28,629 nucleotides of DNA, taken from assembly GCA_927911745.1 (NCBI GenBank), contig CAKMQF010000043.1:1-28629 (forward strand), read 5' to 3'. Every line of letters begins with the position of its first letter. The stretch's first letter is position 1. The notes under the pieces were generated by a model, which made no database searches, was not told the DNA's origin, and saw nothing but the letters and a program-made list of their open reading frames with translations. Shown in pieces: positions 9,775 to 17,404 of the stretch. Source of the DNA: an uncultured Gemella sp. (GTDB lineage: Bacteria > Bacillota > Bacilli > Staphylococcales > Gemellaceae). The position numbers and the translations under genes were made by a program.

Positions 9775-10740
9775 ATGAACAAAAAGAATAAAAGGTTACT
9801 AGCAAAAATGAATAATGAGAAAAGAAGAAGCTCATTAGAAAAGATTAAAAGAAAAAGAAGAAGAGAATTAATATTCATAGTAACTTTATTTTTAATTGTT
9901 ATAGCAGTATTTTCACTACTATTTAGTAATTATTTGAAACTGAAAACAATTGAAGTGGAAGGTAATAATCAAATAACTAAAGAAGAAATACTAGAAGCAG
10001 GAAATATTAATAATAATCTAAGAACTTGGTCTATAAAAGATGATGAAATTCGTAATAATATCCAATCGAGATTCGAAATATTTAAATCCGTAACAGTACA
10101 ATCGAAATTACCATCAACAATCAAGGTAAAAGTAGAGGAATACAGTTTTATCGCACAAAATAAAAAAGAAGACGGTAGTTTAGAGATAATTATGGAAAAT
10201 GGTAAACCATATTCAGGAAAAGTAAGAAATAATTATAATTTACCGATCTTAGAAAATTTCAAAGACGATAGCAGTAAACTAGATGAAGTATATAAGAACT
10301 TAAATAAATTAAAAGAAGATGTAAGACTACAAATATCTGAAATTATAAATGATGAAGGTGATAATGTTACAATTTATATGAAAGATGGACAAAAAGTAAA
10401 AGCTTTAAGAGCAAGTTTTTCTGATAAATTAAATTATTATGATGAAATATCAAAATATATTGAAGATAAAAATAATACAACTTTAAATTTAATAAATGGT
10501 GCATATTTAGAAACTGCAAAAACTGAAAAAAGAAGAAATGAGAATATTAAACAATTATTATCTAGACAAGGATTAAAAGATGATTCAACGTCGAAAACAG
10601 ATAAAGAAAAAGTAGATGATACAGAAAAAGTAGAGAAAAATAACAAAACTGAAAATTCTACTACAAATTCAAAAGTAGCATCTTCTACTAATAATAAGAA
10701 TACTAAACAACAATCAGTAACAAATAACAAAAATGAATAG
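9775..10740 (+). CDS. divIB: DivIB (FtsQ family), cell-division protein
   Basis: 321 residues. A strongly basic cytoplasmic head of about 30 residues precedes one membrane segment (about 31-53). Next come an extracytoplasmic POTRA domain starting LKTIEVEGNNQITKEEI, a beta domain, and a long low-complexity Lys/Asn/Ser/Thr tail after about residue 265. DivIB forms a complex with FtsL and DivIC at the septum. This position after murD matches Staphylococcus. The K/D/N/T-rich tail is longer than the core needs and is probably disordered. A terminator follows immediately, so it ends the first part of the cluster. Confidence 0.88.
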   Translation: MNKKNKRLLAKMNNEKRRSSLEKIKRKRRRELIFIVTLFLIVIAVFSLLFSNYLKLKTIEVEGNNQITKEEILEAGNINNNLRTWSIKDDEIRNNIQSRFEIFKSVTVQSKLPSTIKVKVEEYSFIAQNKKEDGSLEIIMENGKPYSGKVRNNYNLPILENFKDDSSKLDEVYKNLNKLKEDVRLQISEIINDEGDNVTIYMKDGQKVKALRASFSDKLNYYDEISKYIEDKNNTTLNLINGAYLETAKTEKRRNENIKQLLSRQGLKDDSTSKTDKEKVDDTEKVEKNNKTENSTTNSKVASSTNNKNTKQQSVTNNKNE

Positions 10741-10741
10741 C

Positions 10742-10783
10742 AAAAAAAGTATCCAGAATTTTGTATTTTGGGTACTTTTTTTA
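10742..10783 (+). terminator. Intrinsic terminator between divIB and ftsA
   Basis: AAAAAAGTATCCA pairs with TGGGTACTTTTTT (one T-G pair) around a loop of about 11 bases, followed by further T to 10782. It makes ftsA-ftsZ a separate transcription unit, at least in part. Confidence 0.75.
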
Positions 10784-10894
10784 TTCAAAAATTATATAAA
10801 ATTAAAAAAGTTATTAATTATATTACAAATTGAAAATATTTTAATAAAATTTAATTTTTTTTGGAGTTTTTCATATTTTTTTTTTTAATTTTTA

Positions 10895-10938
10895 TGTTAT
10901 AATTTAGTATGTGTAAATAAAATATGTGTGTATTTACA
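10895..10938 (+). promoter_or_regulatory. ftsA promoter (extended -10) with a downstream inverted repeat
   Basis: TGTTATAAT at 10895-10903 is a consensus -10 with an upstream TG. No clear -35 is seen, as is common for extended -10 promoters. Just after it lies a perfect 8-bp inverted repeat, TGTAAATA (10912-10919) and TATTTACA (10931-10938), with an 11-base spacer. It falls at or just after the expected transcription start. It may be an operator or a hairpin in the leader. Confidence 0.55.
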
Positions 10939-10981
10939 ATTTTATTATAATAACAAAGTTTAAAAGGAAGGAGTGTTTGAC

Positions 10982-12352
10982 TTGAGTTCACAATTGTATA
11001 CTTCAATAGATCTGGGATCATCTAGTATAAAAGTGATAATAGCAGATGTAGTATATGAAAAATTGAATATACTTGGTGTTGGAGTCGTAAAAACTACGTC
11101 TATTAAACGTGGTAACATAATCGATGTAGAATCTGCATCTAGAGATATTCAAAAAGCAATAGATATTGCCAAAAGTGAAGCTAATAAAGACATAAGATCA
11201 TTATATGTAGCAGTTCCAAGTATACACACTCATATTAAAAAAAGTGTAGCGGAAATTAAATTTGATACAAAACACGATATTGATGGTAGGGATATCGAAG
11301 AAGTAATAGAAGAAGCAAAAATTCTACCATTACCACGTGAAAGAGAAGTGGTTCAAGTAATTCCAGATTACTATCGTCTTGATGATATTGAAAATATAAG
11401 AAAACCTAAAGGTATGACTGTTCATAATACTTTTGAAGTAACAGGAAATAGAGTTTTAACTTCTAAAACTCATCTTCACACAATATATAAAAGTATTGAA
11501 AATTTACGTCTAGATTGTAATGAGACATTTTGTACTTCTCATGCATTAGGTGAATTATTACTAAACGATGAAGAAAAAGATTATGGTTCAGTAATAATTG
11601 ATATTGGTGCTGGACTTACAACAGTAAGTTACTTTGAGGACGGAATACTTCAACTATCTCAATCAATAGAATTGGCTGGAGAAGATATTACTCGTACTAT
11701 CTCAGACGTATTAAATGTTCCCTTAAAGCGTGCTGAAGAGATAAAAGTTACACAAGGACATGCATTTTATGATTTAGCATCGCCACAAGTAATTATTGAA
11801 TTAGATAATCTAGAGCCAGATGAAGAGCCATATACTCAAAAAGAATTAGCAGATTATATTGAAGAAATAGTTGAAGAAATAATCTTGCGTTCATTTGATG
11901 TTCTTAGAAAAGCTGGAATAAATAGAGTAAAAGGAAATGTAGTACTAACTGGTGGAACAACACTAATGCCAGGAGTATTAGACTTAGCTAAAGATATGCT
12001 AAGAAAAATGAATGTTAGAATTGGATCTCCAAAAATAATAGGAGCTAATTCGCCAGAACTTTCAGTAGTTGTTGGAACACTAACTAGTAGTTACAAAATT
12101 GAATCTTTATTTGGTTACCAAGTAACAGATGAAGTACCAACAGTTAAAAATACAAATTCAACATTTGAAAATGTTTCTGCAGTTCAAGAAATTTCAGTAA
12201 GCAATTCAAAAGTTGAAACGCCCGTAATTACCGAGCCTCATACAGAAGAGGAAGAAGAAGTATATTACGAAGAAGAGAAAAAAGATAAAGAAAAAGAAGA
12301 TAAGAACTTCTTTGATAAAATAACTAAAATGTATAATTCGTTTTTTGAATAA
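10982..12352 (+). CDS. ftsA: FtsA, actin-like division protein
   Basis: FtsA is an ATP-binding actin homologue that ties FtsZ filaments to the membrane. Phosphate-binding motifs SIDLGSSSIK (N-terminus) and VIIDIGAGLTTVSYF, and the adenosine motif VVLTGGTTLMPG, are present. An acidic Glu/Lys linker precedes a C-terminal amphipathic helix (FFDKITKMYNSFFE) that fits the membrane-targeting helix. The frame opens at GTG 10973, but AAGGAAGGAG at 10964-10973 runs into that codon. TTG 10982 is properly spaced and gives MSSQLYTSIDLG, so I choose it (456 residues). It is followed after 20 bases by ftsZ. Confidence 0.92.
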   Translation: MSSQLYTSIDLGSSSIKVIIADVVYEKLNILGVGVVKTTSIKRGNIIDVESASRDIQKAIDIAKSEANKDIRSLYVAVPSIHTHIKKSVAEIKFDTKHDIDGRDIEEVIEEAKILPLPREREVVQVIPDYYRLDDIENIRKPKGMTVHNTFEVTGNRVLTSKTHLHTIYKSIENLRLDCNETFCTSHALGELLLNDEEKDYGSVIIDIGAGLTTVSYFEDGILQLSQSIELAGEDITRTISDVLNVPLKRAEEIKVTQGHAFYDLASPQVIIELDNLEPDEEPYTQKELADYIEEIVEEIILRSFDVLRKAGINRVKGNVVLTGGTTLMPGVLDLAKDMLRKMNVRIGSPKIIGANSPELSVVVGTLTSSYKIESLFGYQVTDEVPTVKNTNSTFENVSAVQEISVSNSKVETPVITEPHTEEEEEVYYEEEKKDKEKEDKNFFDKITKMYNSFFE

Positions 12353-12372
12353 TAATCAGGAGGAAATAAAGA

Positions 12373-13464
12373 ATGTTTGAAGAATTTGATCAATCAGCAG
12401 TAATTAAAGTAGTAGGTGTTGGTGGCGGTGGTGGTAACGCCGTTGACCGAATGGTGGAAAGTGGAATTCAAAACGTTGAATTTATCGCAGTTAATACAGA
12501 TGCTCAAGCATTAAAACGTTCTAAAGCAGACGTAAGAATTCAAATCGGTGAAAAATTAACTAAAGGTCTTGGAGCTGGAGCTAATCCAGAAGTAGGACGT
12601 AAAGCAGCTGAAGAAACTAAAGATAAAATTGAAGAAGCACTAGAAGGAGCAGACATGGTATTCGTTACTTCTGGTATGGGTGGAGGAACAGGTACTGGTG
12701 CCGCTCCAATCGTAGCAGGTATTGCTAAAGAATTAGGAGCATTAACAGTAGGTGTTGTTACTCGTCCATTCAACTTTGAAGGTAAAAAACGTCAAGTACA
12801 ATCTACAGCAGGAATTAACTCACTTAAAGGTGCAGTAGATACACTTATCGTTATTCCTAACGATAGATTATTAGATATCGTTGATAAATCTACTCCAATG
12901 ATGCAAGCATTCGTTGAAGCAGATAACGTATTACGTCAAGGGGTACAAGGTATTTCTGACTTAATTAACGTATCTGGTACAGTTAACCTTGACTTCGCTG
13001 ATGTTAAAGCTATTATGGCTGACCAAGGTTCAGCATTAATGGGTATCGGTGTAGCTTCAGGAGAAAACAGAGCTATCGAAGCAGCTAAAAAAGCTATTTC
13101 ATCTCCATTACTAGAAACTTCAATCGTTGGGGCAAAAGGTGTGTTATTAAACATCACTGGTGGACCATCATTAAGTTTATTTGAGGCTCAAGCGGCTGCA
13201 AGTATCGTTCAAGAAGCTAGTGATGATGAAGTAAACATGATCTTCGGTACAGTATTTAACGAAGAGTTAGAGAAAACAGATGAAATCATCGTTACAGTAA
13301 TTGCTACTGGATTTGAAGAAGATGGAGTAAGTGTTGAAAGAGATATCTTAGCACAACGTCCAGCTCAACCAGAAGCTAGCTCATTCACAAGTGGATATGG
13401 TAAAAACGAAGTAGAACAAGAAATGTACCCACGTCCAAGAAGAAGAACAAGAAGAGAAATCTAA
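12373..13464 (+). CDS. ftsZ: FtsZ, tubulin-like division GTPase with an unusual C-terminus
   Basis: FtsZ polymerises with GTP to form the division ring. [13 protein letters not shown], the tubulin signature GGGTGTG within [16 protein letters not shown], and the T7-loop region [17 protein letters not shown] are all intact. At 363 residues it is somewhat shorter than Bacillus or Staphylococcus FtsZ. The globular part ends near residue 317. The remaining tail is Gln/Pro/Ser-rich and ends [14 protein letters not shown] cannot find the usual conserved C-terminal peptide (DIPxFLR type) that contacts FtsA, SepF, EzrA and ZapA. Codon use contains more C-ending codons and CGT than the neighbours, as expected for a highly expressed gene. 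CAGGAGG precedes ATG 12373, and a terminator follows. Confidence 0.96.
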   Translation: MFEEFDQSAVIKVVGVGGGGGNAVDRMVESGIQNVEFIAVNTDAQALKRSKADVRIQIGEKLTKGLGAGANPEVGRKAAEETKDKIEEALEGADMVFVTSGMGGGTGTGAAPIVAGIAKELGALTVGVVTRPFNFEGKKRQVQSTAGINSLKGAVDTLIVIPNDRLLDIVDKSTPMMQAFVEADNVLRQGVQGISDLINVSGTVNLDFADVKAIMADQGSALMGIGVASGENRAIEAAKKAISSPLLETSIVGAKGVLLNITGGPSLSLFEAQAAASIVQEASDDEVNMIFGTVFNEELEKTDEIIVTVIATGFEEDGVSVERDILAQRPAQPEASSFTSGYGKNEVEQEMYPRPRRRTRREI

Positions 13465-13468
13465 TAAA

Positions 13469-13511
13469 TTAAAAACGAAAAATCGGGAATTACTCGATTT
13501 TTCGTTTTTTT
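13469..13511 (+). terminator. Intrinsic terminator after ftsZ
   Basis: AAAAACGAAAAATCG (13471-13485) pairs perfectly with CGATTTTTCGTTTTT (13495-13509) around a nine-base loop, with a T tail. It ends the dcw transcript before the opposite-strand operon. Confidence 0.88.
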
Positions 13512-13561
13512 ATGTTGTAATGGATGAGAAAGGAGACTAAAAATATATAAACATATTAAAC

Positions 13562-13630
13562 GATAGGGAGTGATTCTACAAAATCGATTTCTGTTGCTCT
13601 GAAATCATGATTTTTGAATCACTCCCTGTC
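13562..13630. repeat. 69-base compound inverted repeat downstream of the minus-strand operon
   Basis: The outer arms (13562-13576 and 13616-13630) pair over 15 bases with one G-T pair. Inside, AAAATC and GATTTC (13580-13591) pair with GAAATC and GATTTT (13601-13614) across a 2-base bulge, leaving a 9-base loop TGTTGCTCT. It begins three bases beyond the stop of the last minus-strand gene. It may act as that operon's terminator or 3' stabiliser, although no long T run follows on either strand. It could also be a dispersed repeat; I see only one copy in this window. Confidence 0.7.
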
Positions 13631-13632
13631 AT

Positions 13633-14097
13633 CTAATCAATTAGAATAAATTTTATTTTAAAATTTATTACATTTTTTAGTGTATTGTAAATAAAGGATT
13701 TTTTTAGTGATAAATTACAAAATTCTATAAGATTTGTTTCATCAATATCAGCATATAAATAGTATGTGATTACACAACTATCAATTTTTGGTTCTTCATT
13801 ATAACCTCTAACATTTAATAGGGTTAAAGGATTTTTTAATACTATATGAATTTTCCCTTCAAGTTCTTCAATATCTATATTGGAATGTTTACTTTCGTTT
13901 ATTATGGTATGGGCTATACCACCAAGTATTGAAGAAGCTAAGTAATTTATACTACTTCTATAATCTGAATTAATATCAAAGTTAATATCACTTGAAATAG
14001 TAATAGTATCGTTATTAGTATATAATTTAAAATTATTATTTGATAAAATCCCTCTAAAACTAAGGTCATAATTATTTGATTCGTATAAATTAGTCAT
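13633..14097 (-). CDS. OsmC-like protein lacking the redox cysteines
   Basis: 154 residues. The second half resembles the OsmC/Ohr fold: a helix (SSINYLASSILGGIAH) where OsmC proteins place their first catalytic Cys, a beta strand region EELEGKIHIVLKN, and a C-terminal helix KKSFIYNTLKNVINFKI that matches the family's CPVYNTL-type motif. Both catalytic positions lack Cys (SSILGG and SFIYNTL). The only Cys residues lie elsewhere, so peroxidase chemistry is unlikely. The ATG overlaps the end of the methyltransferase gene by eight bases, so it is translationally coupled as the last gene of the operon. The family assignment is by eye and moderately secure. A binding or accessory role to its partner enzyme is inference. 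Confidence 0.6.
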   Translation of the reverse strand: MTNLYESNNYDLSFRGILSNNNFKLYTNNDTITISSDINFDINSDYRSSINYLASSILGGIAHTIINESKHSNIDIEELEGKIHIVLKNPLTLLNVRGYNEEPKIDSCVITYYLYADIDETNLIEFCNLSLKKSFIYNTLKNVINFKIKFILID

Positions 14098-15265
14098 ACA
14101 AATTCCTCAATGTATTTTTAGCCTCATTTAGACGAGCTAATTTTTTATCAATTATCTCCATTGTACTTACCGGTCTATTTGCAAATGTAGCAAAACCACA
14201 GTCGGGATTTAACCAAATTCGTTCTTTAGGAATATATTTCATTACTTCTTCTACACGATTTAGGATATCTTCTAATGGTTCTATATCGTCTGTTCTTGGA
14301 TTCATAACACCTAATCCTAGTATACAATTATCCCTTATTAAAGTACTACTGAATAATGAAGATATTTCTCCAGCACGAGGAGTAGAAAACTCTAATGTAA
14401 GTATATTAGGAAGAGTTTCTTCGAATAATGGAAGCAGAGGAGTATAAGGTCCAGTAAGTAGAATACTTTCATCACGACTCCAATTACCACGACATACATG
14501 AAGAGAAACTAATATTTCTTTTTCTTTGGCATAATCAATTACAGATTTAATTAACTTAGTAGCAAATTTTAATTCTTCAGTAGGATCTTTTTTCTCAGAT
14601 AATGCTGCGCACATAAAAGATCTTGTCTTACCTTCAGAAAATACCACTTCGGTTAGTACAGGTTCATCAAATTGAATAACATCTATGCCTATTTTTGCTA
14701 ATGAATCAATTTCTTCTTTTAATACTTTAATTATATCTTCTCCTAGAGAATCTTTGCTATCGTAATATTGTTTCGATAGAGCAGGTAACCACATGGACCT
14801 AGTTATTAAATAAGGACCTGGTAATGTTGCTTTGATTTTCTTATCGGTTAATTTTTTTAGTTCAATCATTTCATCAGCTACCAGAGGTTTATTATATTTT
14901 ACTTTTCCTGTACAAATTGCATTTTTTATACTAATTGCAGGAACATCTAATATTTCTAGTATTTGTTCAAAACCTTGTTTGTCCTCAATATAGTCAAACA
15001 TATCAGCCATACTCATCATTGTAACACCGTCTAAACGTTCAGCAATAAATGAAACATAATTATCTCGATTTAGTTCACCGCTAGTGATTATATCAATATA
15101 ATTATTTTCTTGAAGTTCAACTACATATTTTGTTTCTTCATCTAGGATTTCTTGATATGTTTTTAAGTCGATATTTCCTTTATTTAATTTTCGTTTTGCG
15201 GTTAATAGTTTTTTACTACGAGGCATACTGCCAAGAAGAGAAACTAAGAAAGATGAATTAGTCAT
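14090..15265 (-). CDS. Core-MetE family methyltransferase (cobalamin-independent methionine synthase-like)
   Basis: 391 residues, matching only the catalytic half of MetE, as in Bacillus YxjG/YxjH and the folate-independent core-MetE enzymes. Zinc ligands are conserved: His256 and Cys258 in LHVCRGNW, Glu292 in LTLEFSTPR, and Cys356 in NPDCGFAT. The substrate-site motif IQFDEPVL is present. It should bind homocysteine or another thiol at zinc and accept a methyl group. The N-terminal domain that full MetE uses with methyltetrahydrofolate is missing, so the methyl donor is not the usual one or is unknown. The ATG at 15265 lies two bases past the preceding stop, with GGTGA as ribosome-binding site. 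Its 3' end overlaps the OsmC-like gene. I see no SAM riboswitch or T-box upstream of the operon. Confidence 0.82.
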   Translation of the reverse strand: MTNSSFLVSLLGSMPRSKKLLTAKRKLNKGNIDLKTYQEILDEETKYVVELQENNYIDIITSGELNRDNYVSFIAERLDGVTMMSMADMFDYIEDKQGFEQILEILDVPAISIKNAICTGKVKYNKPLVADEMIELKKLTDKKIKATLPGPYLITRSMWLPALSKQYYDSKDSLGEDIIKVLKEEIDSLAKIGIDVIQFDEPVLTEVVFSEGKTRSFMCAALSEKKDPTEELKFATKLIKSVIDYAKEKEILVSLHVCRGNWSRDESILLTGPYTPLLPLFEETLPNILTLEFSTPRAGEISSLFSSTLIRDNCILGLGVMNPRTDDIEPLEDILNRVEEVMKYIPKERIWLNPDCGFATFANRPVSTMEIIDKKLARLNEAKNTLRNLYD

Positions 15266-15267
15266 AA

Positions 15268-16092
15268 TTATTCACCATGAAACTCTTTAAAAAAATCTAA
15301 ATATTCATTGGCTTCAGTAAGTTGTTTAAATCCAGAAGTACGACCAGAAACCCATTCTTTTAATCCTTCCATATCCATCATTTCTTTATGCTCAGGATTA
15401 TTGTAATCCATTTTGTGTAATACTTCTATAAATTTTTCAAAACGAGCTACGTCTAATTCTGGATGTCCTGAGAAGATACAGTGATCAAAGAAATCTGTTT
15501 TTGATAAAATTTTCACCTGATTTTCATCTAGAGTTCCATCTGCAATCCATGCATTATAGTTTAAATCTAACATCCATGTAGCAGCTACTTCATCATTTTT
15601 TAAAGCAATTGCTGAATCAAGTTCTCCACCAACATGGTCACCATGAAGCCCAACACCGATATCAAATCGTTTTTCAGTATAATCTTTTCCAAATTCTAAA
15701 CCAAGTTTGTGAAGGTGATTAATAGGAATTAATCTAGCTTGTGGCGAATCAATTGCACCGAAACCTATTGTTTTATTTCTTAAGTCTTGAATAGAGTTAA
15801 TGTTGCTATTAGCTTTTACTACTAAATATGAACTACGATCGCGGTCAGTATCACGCATAGAACCATTTAACGCAGTTCCGTTAGTGCGTAGGTGAGTATC
15901 TAACCATGCTAAAGGAGAATTCCAAGCCACATCAATTTCTTTAGCTAATAAACCGTCAACTTGACCTTTGTAATCTTTGTAATAAACTGGTTCAATAGGG
16001 AAGTTTTCATCTTCAAAAAATTTTGCAATAATTCCCCAAATTACAGTAACCTTAGGATCATAAATAACAGCTCCAACTTTTAATTTTGTCAT
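15268..16092 (-). CDS. PhnD-like substrate-binding-fold protein without a signal peptide
   Basis: 274 residues from ATG 16092, chosen over ATG 16107 because the AGGT at 16101-16104 is correctly spaced for it. The sequence follows the PhnD / phosphonate-binding protein family (type 2 periplasmic-binding fold): KLKVGAVIYDPKVTVIWG at the start, DVAWNSPLAWLD, SSYLVVKANSNINSIQDL, and KTIGFGAIDSPQARLIP. Secreted relatives carry a lipoprotein signal. This one begins at the mature-domain strand, with no hydrophobic segment or lipobox, so it should stay in the cytoplasm. No ABC permease or ATPase gene lies in the operon. It may bind a small anionic ligand for the neighbouring enzymes, or be an enzyme itself, as some binding-protein-fold proteins are. 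Function is not known. Confidence 0.75.
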   Translation of the reverse strand: MTKLKVGAVIYDPKVTVIWGIIAKFFEDENFPIEPVYYKDYKGQVDGLLAKEIDVAWNSPLAWLDTHLRTNGTALNGSMRDTDRDRSSYLVVKANSNINSIQDLRNKTIGFGAIDSPQARLIPINHLHKLGLEFGKDYTEKRFDIGVGLHGDHVGGELDSAIALKNDEVAATWMLDLNYNAWIADGTLDENQVKILSKTDFFDHCIFSGHPELDVARFEKFIEVLHKMDYNNPEHKEMMDMEGLKEWVSGRTSGFKQLTEANEYLDFFKEFHGE

Positions 16093-16116
16093 AATAATAT
16101 ACCTCATTTCATTAAT

Positions 16117-17235
16117 TTATTTATTTGTTAATAATTGGCCGGTTAAAATATTTAAGAAGTCAAGACCGGGTGCCATAACTTGTCCTGCTAATGAATCACG
16201 TAAGAATCGCTCCATATTTCCGTGACAATTATAAGCCTTACCACCGCCTAAACGCATACCAAGTCTTGCATTCTCAATTACTTTATCGCAAGAGAATGCT
16301 CTTGCTGAAACAATATTAATGAATGCATCTTCTTCACCATTAACAAAGCTTTCCGCAGCGTTTTTAGATAATAAGATAGATGCTTTTGTATTTTTAAAGA
16401 TTTCTGCTAAATGTAATTGAACAGTTTCTATATCGCTTAAAGATATACCATCAGGATATTTTCTATTTGTTGTGTGATTAACAGCTTCATCTAGAATAGC
16501 TTGACTAAGTCCACTGTATACCGCAGCAAGCCCATTAATAAAGAATGGGACAGGACTTTGAGCCTGTTCATTTCCTTTGCCTTCAGCTCCGATTCTATAA
16601 TGATAATCTAGTTTAAGATTATTCATGTGCATTTCACATGAGACATTTGAGCGCATACCTAAACCATTCCAGGTGTTTTCAGCAAAAATTAGTCCATTAG
16701 AATCAAGAGGGAATAGCCATTGTTCAGTTTCGCCAGCAGTTTTATACGGAACTAAAGTTACATAGTAATCCGCATAATTACCAGATGTGACCATACTTTT
16801 CTTACCATTAAATATTGCAAAGTCTTTCTGATAATCAACAGTTATTTCTGTTGTATTCATAAAATTAGTACCAGTTCCACTCTCGCTGTATGCCAATGCT
16901 AGCATTTTTTTATTATCTACCACAGCTTCACAAATTTCTTTTTTTAATTTATCACTACCATGGTCTAAAATTGTTACTAATCCAACATTATGCATCATAT
17001 AGCATAGGCCAACCGATGAAGAGTATTCAGAGAATGCTCTACATACTGATTCGTGTTCTACAAGAGTTAGTCCTTTACCACCAAACTCTTTAGGGACTAA
17101 AAGACTAAGATAACCAGCATTTTTAATTTTTTCAAATATTACTTTAGGGAATTCTCCATTATTATCTGTTTCTTTAGCATATGGTTCAATATTAGCTATA
17201 GCAAATTCTTTAGCATCTTTATAAAAATTATTCAT
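16117..17235 (-). CDS. Acyl-CoA-dehydrogenase-fold flavoprotein (copy 2)
   Basis: 372 residues, with ACAD fold landmarks: helical N-terminal domain with VPKEFGGKG, flavin-contact loop LALAYSESGTGTNF, beta-domain WNGLGMRSNVSCEM, and the C-terminal MRLGGGKAYNCHGNMERFLR then RDSLAGQVMAPG. Ordinary short- and medium-chain ACADs have a catalytic Glu in the IYEGT segment after this last motif. Here the stretch reads VMAPGLDFLNIL, without it. That is a feature of ACAD-fold proteins working as flavin monooxygenases or other enzymes, for example SfnB- and DszC-type sulfur-scavenging proteins. It is closely similar to the next upstream gene along its whole length, so the pair arose by duplication. AAGGAGAATATT precedes ATG 17235. 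Substrate unknown. Confidence 0.82.
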   Translation of the reverse strand: MNNFYKDAKEFAIANIEPYAKETDNNGEFPKVIFEKIKNAGYLSLLVPKEFGGKGLTLVEHESVCRAFSEYSSSVGLCYMMHNVGLVTILDHGSDKLKKEICEAVVDNKKMLALAYSESGTGTNFMNTTEITVDYQKDFAIFNGKKSMVTSGNYADYYVTLVPYKTAGETEQWLFPLDSNGLIFAENTWNGLGMRSNVSCEMHMNNLKLDYHYRIGAEGKGNEQAQSPVPFFINGLAAVYSGLSQAILDEAVNHTTNRKYPDGISLSDIETVQLHLAEIFKNTKASILLSKNAAESFVNGEEDAFINIVSARAFSCDKVIENARLGMRLGGGKAYNCHGNMERFLRDSLAGQVMAPGLDFLNILTGQLLTNK

Positions 17236-17404
17236 AATATTCTCCTTAAAAAAAAGGGACTATTAAATTTTAAATACTTAAAAAGCAAATAATATTATAA
17301 ATAGCTCCTTAAATATGATTTGAATTTATATATCAATATAACTATAATATGGATATTACTACATATTATGAAAATACGAATTATTTAAAACTTACAGTTA
17401 AATT

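Noticed and set aside
12540..12773. Open frame on the minus strand inside ftsZ (also 12936-13157)
   Set aside because: Shadow of ftsZ codon bias; Pro/Ala/Val-rich translation, no ribosome-binding site, no family resemblance.
15268..16092. Phosphonate ABC transporter binding subunit
   Set aside because: No signal peptide and no permease or ATPase partner in the operon.
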